This document shows, one piece after another, positions 51,018 to 60,663 of a stretch of DNA of 64,000 nucleotides. The stretch's first letter is position 1. The number at the start of each line of letters is the position of its first letter. Where the stretch lies: assembly GCA_028285005.1 (NCBI GenBank), contig JANQQP010000044.1, forward strand, positions 1-64,000, read 5' to 3'. This DNA is from Dehalococcoidia bacterium (GTDB taxonomy: Bacteria > Chloroflexota > Dehalococcoidia > Lucifugimonadales > Lucifugimonadaceae). Both the position numbers and the translations under genes were made by a program. The notes beneath the pieces are model-generated. The model worked only from the letters and a program-made list of their open reading frames with translations, did no database searches and was not told the DNA's origin.

Positions 51018-53579
51018 TCAGCCTACGACGGGCTCCAGGTCGAACGTCGCAAGCAGAATCGCTTCTGTGCCGTCGCTGAACTGCGCTCTAAGCGCCAGGT
51101 GATGCTCATCGCTGAAGCCGGTTGGCAGACCTGTCTTCGTCACAGAGTTGCCGATGAACTCGACGAACGTGGCCGTCTTCTCGGTAACGGCGCCAGAAGC
51201 GTCCTTGACTGGCAGCGTGTCGCCGATGCCTGCGACCCGGTGCAGGAGGCCTCCGGGTGATTGAATCCAGATGCCACTGGCGAAACCCAGTTCGAACGCG
51301 ATGTGGCCGTGGACGTTTGCCGAGAGCTTAGTCACGCCGTCGCCGAAGATCGAGCGGTCGATGGGCGTGCCATCAGGTCCAGGCAGATTGGCAGTGTCTG
51401 CGATCTTCTGGAACTCGCCGTCCTTTGCCACCAGGATGTGCTCGACGAACAATCCGGAGTCATTGGACTCTCCTGCTACGAACAGAACTCGTCCGTCCTC
51501 CAGTATGAGCGGGTTCGAAAGGGTTTCGACTTCGATTCCTAGCGACTCGATCGTCTGGCCGGACTTGATGATTGGCGCGAACCGGCCACTTCCGACCGAT
51601 CGCCAGATCGACGTGCCGAATCGGCCCTGGGAGTTTCGGGTTTCGGCAAGGAAGGCGACCTCTGCGACGGAGTTGATGGATGGCGAGAACAGCTCGGTTA
51701 TCTCGTTGCTATCCGGATCCGTGTCACCGGTGAGGGCGACTTTCAGTGGGTCTCCCGGCCCGACCAGCCACAGGCCGTCGCCCTGCTTGTCAGTGCCATC
51801 AAGAGCCGTGATGCGGTACTCGTTGAGATAGAGCAGCGCCGTGCCGTCGTCGGTGTGACCAGCGCTCCTGACTCGGTTCTGGCCTGAGAGTCTCCAGTCA
51901 GGGGCTAGGCCGGGCAGGGCCTGTCCTTCGAAGGCCAGGAGGGATGTGGAGCCGTTGAGCCAGAGCCATAGCCCTTCGACGCCGGCATTCGCCTGGAACA
52001 CCAGCGCTCCGGAGTCGCGGATGTGCGCATCGAAGAACTGGCTGAACCTGGCGTCTTGTTCAACGCCCGGGGCATCGTCGCCTTCGTTGACGGGACTTGA
52101 AGCGAATCCGGAAGCGCCAATGAGGAAGATGCTGTCCGTGAAGCCGTCTGAAGCTGTACGTGCGATAGTCGCAAATATTTTCGACTCAGTGACCGGCGGA
52201 GCAGTGCTGATGATCGATGCGAATCCGCTGCCGCCGCCTTCCACAGCCGTCGATATCATGTGCGTGAGTTCGCCACCTGTCAGATCGTCCTCTTCGAAGC
52301 GCCAGACGCCGCGTTCACCGTTGTCTGAGAACCCGTGAAATATGACTCGACCTCCGCCGGTGCCCGGTGCCTCGAAGGTGGTGAACGTTCCTCCGGCTCC
52401 TGATGCCGACTGCCCTGTAGCCGCGATCGTGACGAGCCGCAGCTGCTCCCCATCCTGACCTGTCTGCGGAAGCGGAGTGGCGGTTGGTGCAGGAGTAGAC
52501 GTGGGTTCAGGCGTTTCGTCGATGATGCCGGAGACGACGGTTGCCGAGGCGCCGTCACCAGCTGCTGTGGTGGCCTCTGCTGCAGCTACGCACCTGGCGT
52601 TTTCGGACAGCGAGATCCTTACCTCACGGTTCTGCTGATCGGACCCCGAGGCTGCGAGTCGGCGAGAATCCGCCGTAAGTGTGTAGGTTCCGGAGCCCGC
52701 CGTATCGCACTGAAGGGTCGGTGTCAGTCTGAAGAATGCGGCATCCAACTCGACACGCTGGGACAGACTTGCTTTCCGAGGTGTGAAGGTAACCGGCGCT
52801 AACAGGACATCGCCGTCATCATCAAACGGATCGACGAAGGCGTCGATCCTCTTCATGGAGATGGACTGGCCAGCCTCGAACTCCCAGTGAACACTCAATA
52901 CCGAGTCCCCGCTCGCGTTAATTACCCTGCCCCTGGGCCTCCACTCAGAGCCAACCGCCCGCTCAGCAGGGACAGTCTCGTCCAGCGACACCGTGAGCCC
53001 GGACTTAGTTCGGTAGATCGTGCTGAAGTGCGACAGTTCTCCGGTGATGGTCAGTTCATCTGCAGCGGCATCAAAGTCATTCGTTACGTTTTCGAGCCCT
53101 TCGATCTCGCCGCTGTCGCTGACTGAGAAAAGATCGAATGTTGCGAGGCCTGTTTCACCGCCTATTGTCTGCTCCTGCGCCGGAACAGTGACGGTGAGAG
53201 TCGCAGGCCGGCTGAATTGGGTGCCGTCAGGGCTCAGTTCGAAAGCGATGCCCTCGGCGTCCGGAAGACCGTCAGGCGCGTCGTCCGCGGACCGCTCACT
53301 GAACGAGATGGTCGTGTCTTCGGAGACCGCGCCGGGCGGGACGATGAGTGTGAACGAGCCGTCCGCGGTGCGTAGCTCTCCGCCTGAGGCTGCGGTGATG
53401 GTTGCTTCTGAAGAAGACTCACCTGGTGAGTCGGAGGAGTCCGGGTCGGAGCTACAGGCAGCAACGACCGCGGTGAGCAGAATCACCAGGATAGTTACTG
53501 AAGCGCGAGAGCTTTTGGAAGAAAGCAAGCTAATTTGCCGATGAGGATGCCGAAGCTGAGATTGGTGACAGGCGGACAT
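51018..53579 (-). CDS. Large beta-rich lipoprotein of unknown function
   Basis: 853 residues from ATG 53579, lipobox AVVAAC (Cys42). After a Ser/Asp/Glu-rich linker, residues about 65-160 look like a ZU5-type domain (GGELRTADGSFTLIVPPGAV). A Pro/Thr linker (TPEPTSTPAPTATPLP) lies near the middle. The C-terminal half contains repeated strands such as IFHGFSDNGERGVWRFE, VFQANAGVEGLWLWLNG and FVEFIGNSVTKTGLP, likely a propeller. I know of no function. It is probably a surface protein. The frame extends to 53642, but the signal peptide supports the later start. Confidence 0.75.
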   Translation of the reverse strand: MSACHQSQLRHPHRQISLLSSKSSRASVTILVILLTAVVAACSSDPDSSDSPGESSSEATITAASGGELRTADGSFTLIVPPGAVSEDTTISFSERSADDAPDGLPDAEGIAFELSPDGTQFSRPATLTVTVPAQEQTIGGETGLATFDLFSVSDSGEIEGLENVTNDFDAAADELTITGELSHFSTIYRTKSGLTVSLDETVPAERAVGSEWRPRGRVINASGDSVLSVHWEFEAGQSISMKRIDAFVDPFDDDGDVLLAPVTFTPRKASLSQRVELDAAFFRLTPTLQCDTAGSGTYTLTADSRRLAASGSDQQNREVRISLSENARCVAAAEATTAAGDGASATVVSGIIDETPEPTSTPAPTATPLPQTGQDGEQLRLVTIAATGQSASGAGGTFTTFEAPGTGGGRVIFHGFSDNGERGVWRFEEDDLTGGELTHMISTAVEGGGSGFASIISTAPPVTESKIFATIARTASDGFTDSIFLIGASGFASSPVNEGDDAPGVEQDARFSQFFDAHIRDSGALVFQANAGVEGLWLWLNGSTSLLAFEGQALPGLAPDWRLSGQNRVRSAGHTDDGTALLYLNEYRITALDGTDKQGDGLWLVGPGDPLKVALTGDTDPDSNEITELFSPSINSVAEVAFLAETRNSQGRFGTSIWRSVGSGRFAPIIKSGQTIESLGIEVETLSNPLILEDGRVLFVAGESNDSGLFVEHILVAKDGEFQKIADTANLPGPDGTPIDRSIFGDGVTKLSANVHGHIAFELGFASGIWIQSPGGLLHRVAGIGDTLPVKDASGAVTEKTATFVEFIGNSVTKTGLPTGFSDEHHLALRAQFSDGTEAILLATFDLEPVVG

Positions 53580-53704
53580 CTTAGCGAAGGTCGATCGCCA
53601 CCAGCAGTTGGAATTTGGCACAAAACAGCCGGGGCCGCACAATTGCGACCCCGGCCTGTGAGTTATGTGAGCCTCCAGGACCGAAGTTCCGGAAGCGCAG
53701 GCAG

Positions 53705-53947
53705 CTAGGCTGCCCGGTTAAATCCGCCGCCGTCGTGGTGAGGAATGAACTGGAGCACTCGGGCTCGCTTGCGGCCTCGCTCTGCGATCTTGCCATCGGA
53801 AAGCATGTGCCAGAAACGGTCCTGGCCTTCGATGCCCTCCGGGCACACAGTCGCCTTCTCACCCGGCCTCAGTACGACACCGAGGTCACCTCTTGCCGGC
53901 ACGATCTCTGCGTTGTCCGATGTGTTCTGAACGTTGATGAAGGTCAT
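53705..53947 (-). CDS. Small hypothetical protein
   Basis: 80 residues from an ATG preceded by GGGAG at 9 bases. The sequence (TFINVQNTSDNAEIVPARGDLGVVLRPGEKA) suggests a small beta-barrel or SH3-like fold; one cysteine, no signal peptide, no membrane segment. It is not recognised. The good ribosome site supports it as a real gene. Confidence 0.55.
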   Translation of the reverse strand: MTFINVQNTSDNAEIVPARGDLGVVLRPGEKATVCPEGIEGQDRFWHMLSDGKIAERGRKRARVLQFIPHHDGGGFNRAA

Positions 53948-54366
53948 CTGATTTGCTCCCGGACGTTGTAGCTCTTATGTATCCGGTTCGTATTGCCCCT
54001 GCTGCTTGCCGTGGGGCGTCGATTCGTTGCAGCAAAGTTAGCCACGGTACTAAAGGCCCGGCTCAAGGCTAGCTACACAGTCCGGCTGGGTAATAACCCA
54101 CACGGCCGCGACCCAAGTGGCTCATGCAGGTGAGCCATCAGGGTCAGCGCGCAGTTTGTACGCAGCCTCGCCAGTGAATCCGTGGGAGGAGGCTGGGCGA
54201 TTCCACGGGCGTGTTAGCCGCAGGCCGACATGAGACTCCCGGGCACCTATTCGACCCATGTTGGCAACCTACGGCCCGTCACCGTTCGAAGGAGTGCCCA
54301 CGGGCCGCCCAACTTGGATTAAGTTGTCTGCCAGCAATTTAGGACTTAAGCGAGGTTCACAGCGTT
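53948..54366. other. Structured intergenic region, possible RNA
   Basis: 419 bases with no reading frame of interest but several hairpins: TGGGT/ACCCA (54087-54100), TGGCTCA/TGAGCCA with a 6-base loop (54118-54137), and CCGTGG/CCACGG (54180-54208). It lies between divergent genes, so it may be a leader of either, or an independent small RNA. It did not match a riboswitch I know. Confidence 0.45.
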
Positions 54367-55203
54367 ATGGGCAAGTTGGACGGAAAGGTGGCTATCGTCA
54401 CAGGCGCGGCGCGAGGGCATAGCGAAGCGGTTGCAAGACGGTTCGCCAGCGAAGGAGCAGCTGTGGCCATCAGCGATGTGGTGCCGGTCGAGGTGTTGGA
54501 GGAGCAGGTCGGTTCAAAGATCAGGGACGCAGGCGGTCGGGTCATCTGCTTCCAGACCGATGTTTCTGATGAAGAGCAGGTTAATGCGATGGTGGAGCAG
54601 ACACTGGCTCAGTTCGGCACTGTCGACATCCTTGCGAACGTCGTGGGAATCGCCGGGCCGACCAAGGACGTGTGGGACATGTCACTGGCCGAGTGGAAAC
54701 GGACCCTCGACGTCAATCTCGACTCGCTCTTCCTGTGCTGCAAGGCTGTGCTGCCAGTGATGATCGAGAAGCGGTACGGCAAGATCATCAACTTCAGTTC
54801 TGGCACGGGCAAGCAGCCGTTATCGCACCGGACTCCGTACGCTACTTCCAAGATGGGCGTGATCGGCTTCACCCGCACGCTGGCAGCGGACGTCGGCCAG
54901 TACAACATCAACGTGAACGCCATCTGCCCCGGCTCCCATCAGGAACGGAGCCTGGAACTGGCTCAAGGTAGGGCTGAGTACCACGGAGAGCAGTTTGACG
55001 AAGATGCTTTTCGGCAACGGTTCCGGGAACAGCAACGCAACGAGAAGGCCGTGTTAGCGGGCAGATGGCTCGCTGACGAGGGATTCAGCGACAGTGGCTC
55101 AGGCTCTGAGGATGCCGCAGCGCTGGCTGTGTTCCTGGCTTCCGACGACTCGTCGAGCATGACAGGGCAGGACATCAACACTGGCGGTGGAGTGATGTGG
55201 TAG
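54367..55203 (+). CDS. SDR-family oxidoreductase
   Basis: 278-residue short-chain dehydrogenase/reductase. The catalytic tetrad is intact: Asn in VNLDSLF, Ser in NFSSGTG, and Tyr and Lys in PYATSKMG. The cofactor loop is unusual, TGAARGHSEA (12-21) instead of TGxxxGIG, so dinucleotide binding may differ. A 40-residue charged insert precedes the C-terminal MTGQDINTGGG. The substrate is unknown. It converges with uvrA, 9 bases apart. Confidence 0.9.
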   Translation: MGKLDGKVAIVTGAARGHSEAVARRFASEGAAVAISDVVPVEVLEEQVGSKIRDAGGRVICFQTDVSDEEQVNAMVEQTLAQFGTVDILANVVGIAGPTKDVWDMSLAEWKRTLDVNLDSLFLCCKAVLPVMIEKRYGKIINFSSGTGKQPLSHRTPYATSKMGVIGFTRTLAADVGQYNINVNAICPGSHQERSLELAQGRAEYHGEQFDEDAFRQRFREQQRNEKAVLAGRWLADEGFSDSGSGSEDAAALAVFLASDDSSSMTGQDINTGGGVMW

Positions 55204-55212
55204 AGCGGCGGG

Positions 55213-58200
55213 CTAGCGTGCAGCTGCGGCTCTGCGACGCCTGCGCCATCGCCTTCTGCGGCTGGTAGCGCCGTTTGTCAGTTCCTCGGGACGCTCCGGC
55301 AGAATCGTCTCTTCCCGCACCTGCTTCTTAGCCGTTTTCCTGGCCTTTTTCGCCTTGCCGACCTTGCCCGGAGCAGTTTTGCTTGGCTTGATGCCCGGGA
55401 CATCGGAAAGGTATGTGCCGGTTGACGACGCCTTCACTGAGGCCAGGAATTCTGGCGTGCCTTCTGCAACAAGTTCTCCGCCGCGGTCGCCGGCGTAAGG
55501 ACCAAGGTCTATCAGCCAGTCTGCATTCTTGATCAGGTCAAGGTGGTGCTCGATCAATACAACGGTATTGCCAGCATCCACGAGCCTGTGCAGAACCATC
55601 ATCAGCTTGGCGGCATCGTCGAACGAAAGGCCCGTTGTCGGTTCATCGAGGATGTAGAAGGTCTGTCCGGTAGAGCGTTTCGAAAGCTCTGAGGCCAGCT
55701 TGATGCGTTGCGCCTCCCCACCTGAAAGCGTCGTGGCCGGCTGGCCGAGCTTGATATACCCGAGGCCGACGTCTCGCAAAGTAGTGAGTTTGTTGGCGAC
55801 CGACGGGATGTTCTCGAACAGCGTCGCAGCTTCCGAGACGGTCATGTCGAGCACATCGGCGATCGACTGCCCCTTGAACTTGATCTCAAGCGCCTCTCGG
55901 TTATAGCGCGCTCCCCTGCAGATTTCGCATGGGACCGTGACATCTGGCAGGAACTGCATCTCGATCTGGACGTAGCCCGCGCCTGAGCAGGCCTCACAAC
56001 GGCCACCTTTGACGTTGAAGGAGAAGCGGCCAGGCTTGTAGCCGCGTGCTCTCGCCTCGGGCATCGTCGCGAACAGCTCTCTGATCGGTCCAAACACCCC
56101 GGTGTAGGTCGCCGGGTTCGATCGCGGCGTGCGGCCGATAGGCGACTGGTCGATATCAATGACCTTATCGATGTGCTCCAGGCCGTCGATGCCATCGTGT
56201 GCGCCGGGCCTGTCCTTCGCCCGGTAGAAGTGCTGCGCCAGCCGCTTCGAGATGATCTCGTTGACCAGCGTGCTCTTGCCGGAGCCAGAAACGCCGGTAA
56301 CGCAGACCAGCGAGCCGAGCGGTATTGAGATTGAAATGTCTTTGAGGTTGTTCTCGCGAGCGCCAGAGATTGTGACGGCTTTGCCGTTGCCCTCACGTCG
56401 CTCACCGGGAACCGTGATGCTCTTTCGGCCGGCAAGGTAAGCACCTGTGATCGATTTTTCGGCAGCCTCGATGACGTCGATTGGGCCTTCTGCGATGACG
56501 TGGCCGCCGTGCTCACCGGCGCCGGGGCCCAGGTCGACGATGTGGTCAGCGGCGCGCATCACCGCCTCATCGTGCTCGACGATCAGGACTGTGTTGCCAA
56601 CGTCCTTGAGGCGCTTGAGAGTCTCGATCAAGCGGTCGTTGTCAGCCGGGTGCAGGCCGACCGATGGCTCGTCACATACGTAGAGCACGCCCATCAGGCC
56701 GGAACCGATCTGGGTCGCCAATCTGATGCGCTGGCCTTCTCCGCCGGAGAGCGTTCCTGCTGATCGGTCGAGCGTGAGGTAATCGAGGCCGACTCGTTCG
56801 AGGAAGCCGAGCCTCGCCTCGATCTCCTTCATGATCTGCTCAGCGATGGCAGATTCTCGCTCATTCAGCGGCTCAGTTGCCGACTCTGGCTCTGGCCGCT
56901 CTGCCGACTTCGGCCACGTGCCGGTCTTGCAGGCTTCGACCCACTGAAGCGCCTTTTCGACCGACTGTCGCGTCACATCCATGATGCTCATACCGAGCAC
57001 AGTTACCGCGATCACCTCGGGCTTAAGCCTGTCGCCGTTGCAGGTGGCGCACGGTCGTTGCGACATGTAGCGGGCGATGTCCTCTCTCACTGCGTCGGAC
57101 TCGGTTTCCGAGTGCCTGCGCTCCATCGAAGGGATCACGCCATCGAAGGCGGTTGACCAGCGATAGACGCGGCCTTTCTGCGTCGTGTGTGCGACCGGGA
57201 CCTTCTTGCCGCCGCTGCCGTAGAGGATCACCTTGACGTGCTTCGGGTCCATCTCACGTATTGGCGCGTCCATGGAGAACTCGTAGTGCTCAGCTACCGA
57301 CTCGAGCATGGACGCGTACCAGGGCGAGTTGGCTCCGGCCCTGACCCACGGCACGATGGCGCCCTGGTTCAGGCTGAGCGACTTGTCCTGGATCACCAGG
57401 TCCGGGTCGACCTCAAGCCGGAAGCCGAGGCCGGTGCAGGTGGGGCATGCGCCGTATGGGGTGTTGAATGAGAAATTGCGGGGCTCAAGCTCGGCTATCG
57501 AGATGTCGCAGTGCACGCATGCGAACTTCTCCGAATAGACAACGTCGCGGTCCTTCTTACCTTCGCTCCCCGAGCCAGCCAGCACGGTCACCAGCATCGT
57601 GCCGCTGCCGAGCCGCAGCGCAGTCTCGACAGACTCGGTGAGGCGGCCAGCCTCGGTCTCGGGACGGATGATGAGTCGGTCGACGACTATCTGGATGTCA
57701 TGCCAGCGGTTCTTCGCCAGCTTGATCTCGTCCGATAGGTCTCGCACCTCGCCGTCGATACGAACTCGGGCGAAACCGTCACGTCTTGCTGACTCAAGGA
57801 TCGCGGTGTGCTCACCTTTCATGTGCGTGACCATCGGCGCCAGCACCAGGATGCGGCTGCCTTCATCAAGCCGCAGGATGGAGTCGGTGATCTGCTGCAC
57901 CGTCTGTCGTTGCACAGGCCGCCCACAGTTATGACAGTGCGGCCGTCCCGCGCGTGAGAACAGCAGGCGCAGGTAGTCGTAGATTTCGGTTACCGTGCCG
58001 ACCGTCGAGCGCGGATTGCGGGAGACGCCTTTCTGGTCGATCGAGATCGAAGGACTGAGGCCGTCGATGTGGTCAACGTCGGGCTTCTCCATGCGCCCGA
58101 GGAATTGGCGCGCATAAGCGGAAAGCGATTCAACGTATCGGCGTTGACCTTCAGCGTAGATCGTGTCGAAAGCGAGGCTGCTCTTGCCGGAGCCTGATAC

Positions 58201-58299
58201 ACCCGTGATGACGACTAGCTGATCGCGCGGAATCTCCACGTCGACGTTCTTGAGGTTGTGCTCGCGGGCGCCGACGATCTTGATTGATGATTCGGTCAT
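55213..58299 (-). CDS. uvrA: Excinuclease ABC subunit A (UvrA)
   Basis: DNA-damage sensor of nucleotide excision repair, 1028 residues against 940 in E. coli. Two ABC modules are seen, with Walker [10 protein letters not shown] and GVSGSGKST and signatures LSGGEGQRI and LSGGEAQRI. Zinc fingers with CVHC and CPTC in the first half and CEAC and CEIC in the second are present. The last 60 residues are an added Lys/Arg-rich tail ([19 protein letters not shown]) that may strengthen DNA binding. Starts at ATG 58299. Confidence 0.96.
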   Translation of the reverse strand: MTESSIKIVGAREHNLKNVDVEIPRDQLVVITGVSGSGKSSLAFDTIYAEGQRRYVESLSAYARQFLGRMEKPDVDHIDGLSPSISIDQKGVSRNPRSTVGTVTEIYDYLRLLFSRAGRPHCHNCGRPVQRQTVQQITDSILRLDEGSRILVLAPMVTHMKGEHTAILESARRDGFARVRIDGEVRDLSDEIKLAKNRWHDIQIVVDRLIIRPETEAGRLTESVETALRLGSGTMLVTVLAGSGSEGKKDRDVVYSEKFACVHCDISIAELEPRNFSFNTPYGACPTCTGLGFRLEVDPDLVIQDKSLSLNQGAIVPWVRAGANSPWYASMLESVAEHYEFSMDAPIREMDPKHVKVILYGSGGKKVPVAHTTQKGRVYRWSTAFDGVIPSMERRHSETESDAVREDIARYMSQRPCATCNGDRLKPEVIAVTVLGMSIMDVTRQSVEKALQWVEACKTGTWPKSAERPEPESATEPLNERESAIAEQIMKEIEARLGFLERVGLDYLTLDRSAGTLSGGEGQRIRLATQIGSGLMGVLYVCDEPSVGLHPADNDRLIETLKRLKDVGNTVLIVEHDEAVMRAADHIVDLGPGAGEHGGHVIAEGPIDVIEAAEKSITGAYLAGRKSITVPGERREGNGKAVTISGARENNLKDISISIPLGSLVCVTGVSGSGKSTLVNEIISKRLAQHFYRAKDRPGAHDGIDGLEHIDKVIDIDQSPIGRTPRSNPATYTGVFGPIRELFATMPEARARGYKPGRFSFNVKGGRCEACSGAGYVQIEMQFLPDVTVPCEICRGARYNREALEIKFKGQSIADVLDMTVSEAATLFENIPSVANKLTTLRDVGLGYIKLGQPATTLSGGEAQRIKLASELSKRSTGQTFYILDEPTTGLSFDDAAKLMMVLHRLVDAGNTVVLIEHHLDLIKNADWLIDLGPYAGDRGGELVAEGTPEFLASVKASSTGTYLSDVPGIKPSKTAPGKVGKAKKARKTAKKQVREETILPERPEELTNGATSRRRRWRRRRRAAAAR

Positions 58300-58506
58300 G
58301 CTCGCCTTGGTGAGGTCTGGTTCGGAGGCCGGTAACGGACGGGGAGACGGGCGCCGCGTCGAACCTGCGGTGAACGGCGCGGTACGTCACTTCCAATTCT
58401 AGCAATCGACGCAAGGATCTCCGGCTCGCGCGGCACGGAGGGGAGCCGTCGAACAAAAAACGGATAGAGTGTGCGCTTGAGCTAATTAGCAGGCAGGTCA
58501 GCACCG

Positions 58507-59154
58507 ATGTTTGCGTTCGAGATCATATTGCAAGAAGTGGCCATCGGTGCATTTTGGCGGATCGTGAATTGGTTCCGGCGCAACAATGATCAGTTGTACG
58601 TCTCGACGAAGGCAGCGAAGTTTTCACATGATCTCAATTGGCATGATGCCGACTGGGGCCGCCGCATGATTACTGATCGTTACGGTTGGGGTTACTTCGC
58701 AATTCGCTCTGTGCTCAGTAAGCCCACATCTGTAAGCGAAGTGAAGGCTTGGCCAGTAGTTTATGTTCGGCGCTGGAGATTTGTACCGTTCATCCGAAGA
58801 CAGCAGGTCGTTAATCCGCTTGGGGCTCCTCAACGTCACCCGTATGTCCACCAAATAGTCGTTCGTCGAGGTCAATTCCCCGGGCATCCTCCACAGGCCA
58901 ACTGGGACGGCGAGAATCGACCCATGGACGAGGTACGCGGTCGTGCCTGCAAAGTGGAACCACCCGTTGAGTTATCTGCAGACGAAGATCTGGATCTGCG
59001 GGTTTGGGTAATGGGTGAACTCGAATCTGGCGAAGAGTGGCGAGGAGGCCTTGTGCTGGAATTTAAGACTCCAGAGCGTATCGTGCGCAGTCGATTGTCC
59101 CTGATTCTCAGGAAGTTTGACGAATCGACACCAGGAATACGTAAGAGAGGCTGA
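58507..59154 (+). CDS. Hypothetical protein, unrecognised
   Basis: 215 residues, no known domain, no signal peptide. The middle is rich in Trp, Arg and Tyr (VVYVRRWRFVPFIRRQQ), and the C-terminal half is acidic then basic (VELSADEDLDLRVWVMGELE). Its DNA looks more AT-rich and uses codons such as ATA and TTG more than the neighbours, which hints at transfer. No clear ribosome site precedes the ATG. It could be a mobile-island passenger; the function is unknown. Confidence 0.55.
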   Translation: MFAFEIILQEVAIGAFWRIVNWFRRNNDQLYVSTKAAKFSHDLNWHDADWGRRMITDRYGWGYFAIRSVLSKPTSVSEVKAWPVVYVRRWRFVPFIRRQQVVNPLGAPQRHPYVHQIVVRRGQFPGHPPQANWDGENRPMDEVRGRACKVEPPVELSADEDLDLRVWVMGELESGEEWRGGLVLEFKTPERIVRSRLSLILRKFDESTPGIRKRG

Positions 59155-59261
59155 GTAGACGACGCAACTTCAAGTGTTTTGACGTGATACGGTTTCGGCA
59201 GTGCGCCTCTGTAACGAACTGCAACTCGTTCGGCCTGTTTTTGGCGCCAGGGAGCAGCTAT

Positions 59262-59519
59262 ATGGCAGATTCGCGAATCGACGCCGAGATCACCTACTGC
59301 GTGCCGTGAGGCTACCACGGCGTGGCCCTCTGGATTGGGGGCGAGATCTACGCAGCGGGTGGCAACAAGATAAAGCTGACGCTCACGCCTGGTGAGGCGG
59401 GCATCTTCGAGGTGAAGCTGGACGGCAACACCGTCTTCGACAAAGGCTCGGTCGGCCGATACCCGGACCTGAACGACGCCAAAGAGATCAAGGCGACGGT
59501 CATCAACCAGGTGGGTTGA
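59262..59519 (+). CDS. SelW/Rdx-family selenoprotein with in-frame UGA (CxxU)
   Basis: From ATG 59262 (AGGGAG at 59249-59254, spacing 7) the frame reads 15 codons, a TGA at 59307-59309, then 69 more codons to the TGA at 59517, giving 85 residues. The UGA falls in ITYCVP-Sec-GYHGVA, exactly the CxxU redox motif of the SelW/SelT/SelH (Rdx) thioredoxin-like family. The rest (LTLTPGEAGIFEVKLDGNTVFDK) fits that family, as does the length. A hairpin at 59325-59342 fits a bacterial SECIS. Rdx proteins are thought to act in thiol redox control. Gene-finding without Sec would miss it. It precedes the Usp gene. Confidence 0.87.
59325..59342 (+). promoter_or_regulatory. Candidate bacterial SECIS hairpin of the SelW-like gene
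   Basis: GCCCTC (59325-59330), loop TGGATT, GGGGGC (59337-59342): six pairs including one U-G. The loop starts 22 bases after the UGA and has G at its second position, as is usual for bSECIS. Spacing, stem and loop size equal those after the DUF3179 UGA. Confidence 0.65.
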
Positions 59520-59688
59520 GGCACGGCCAAGTGCATGGCCGGCGTACGCAAACTTCACGACTCTCACACGACGGTGAGCCAAATGCTCACGAGCAGTGTT
59601 GCTACTTTGGCGTAAGCGACAGCGAATTCCGTTCAGCGCGTTATGAATGTGTACGAATTCCGGATGAACGGTGTGACTGGAGGAAAGC

Positions 59689-60663
59689 ATGGCTGAGAAG
59701 ATTCTGATTCCACTTGATGGCACGGAAGAGGCGGAACTGGTGGTGCCCTTCGTTGGCGAGGTGGCGAAGGCCGGCGGATTCGATGTGAGCCTGCTGACGA
59801 TCATTGATCCCGAAGACCTCGATGTGACCGAGACTGCTGGCGAAGGCGTGCTGTCTGCTCGCGATACCGGCACAGGTGGCACAGGCGCAGGTATGGACGT
59901 GGCCGGTGCCGGGACTGGTGGGACGACGGGCATGGTGTGGATGGCGGAGGTCGGTTCGCCTTCTGACCTTTCGAAGGAAGAGGCCGAGGCGCTCGACGAG
60001 GCGAACAACAGAGCCCGAACCTACCTTTCGAACGTTGAGCAAAAACTTGAGTCCCTGGGCGTGAACACTGACGCTCAGCTCGGCTTTGGTAATGCCGACC
60101 GCGAAATCGCAGAAGAGGCAATCAAGTCTGGTGCGACCATGATTGCGATGTCTGCGAGATCAGGCGCCTTCTGGGAGCGCGGCGCACTTGGCACGACGAC
60201 AAACCGTGTGATCGACAGCTCGCCGATGCCGGTCTTAGTGTTCAAGCCGCTGGAAGGGCTAGCTCATTCCGTAACCGTCAATCCGAGCACGGTTGTGGTC
60301 GCTGTCGACGGCTCTGAGCAGTCCGAGCGCGGCGTCGATCCTGCGGTCAAGCTGGCGGGACAGATCGGTGCGGACGTAGCACTGGTGCATGTGCTGAAGC
60401 GCGATCGCGGCAGGCGTCGAGAACATGCTGAGGCTTACCTGAAGCAATTGGCAGAGAAGATCGACGGCGATGTTGCGACCAGCGTGGTTTCGGGTGACGT
60501 CGACGAGCAGGTGATTCTCTTCGCCGACAACTTCGAGCACCCGATGATTACCGTTGCGGAGCACGGCGGCATCAGTCTGGGCCGATGGCTACGGGGTTCA
60601 AGCACGGACAAGGTGATCAGGAACGCCGGCTACCCGGTGCTGGTGATACCGAACGCTGATTAG
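59689..60663 (+). CDS. Universal stress protein, two tandem Usp domains with Gly-rich insert
   Basis: 324 residues from ATG 59689 (GGAGG upstream). The first Usp domain starts ILIPLDGTEEAE and the second VVVAVDGSEQSE; both end in typical GTTTNRVIDSS and GSSTDKVIRNAG loops. A Gly/Thr/Ala-rich insert (about 60-85) interrupts the first domain. Its relation to the Usp at 24724 is family-level only. It follows the SelW-like gene, and its stop overlaps that of the convergent MarR gene. Confidence 0.92.
   Translation: MAEKILIPLDGTEEAELVVPFVGEVAKAGGFDVSLLTIIDPEDLDVTETAGEGVLSARDTGTGGTGAGMDVAGAGTGGTTGMVWMAEVGSPSDLSKEEAEALDEANNRARTYLSNVEQKLESLGVNTDAQLGFGNADREIAEEAIKSGATMIAMSARSGAFWERGALGTTTNRVIDSSPMPVLVFKPLEGLAHSVTVNPSTVVVAVDGSEQSERGVDPAVKLAGQIGADVALVHVLKRDRGRRREHAEAYLKQLAEKIDGDVATSVVSGDVDEQVILFADNFEHPMITVAEHGGISLGRWLRGSSTDKVIRNAGYPVLVIPNAD

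Noticed and set aside
54080-54290. Cobalamin or SAH riboswitch
   Set aside because: Some short motifs are reminiscent, but the required conserved boxes are not present in order.
25601-59519. UGA recoded as tryptophan throughout the genome
   Set aside because: UGA ends many genes in this window (for example CaiB, PAP2, ABC ATPase and the SelW-like gene itself), and both in-frame UGAs sit at Cys positions, not Trp.
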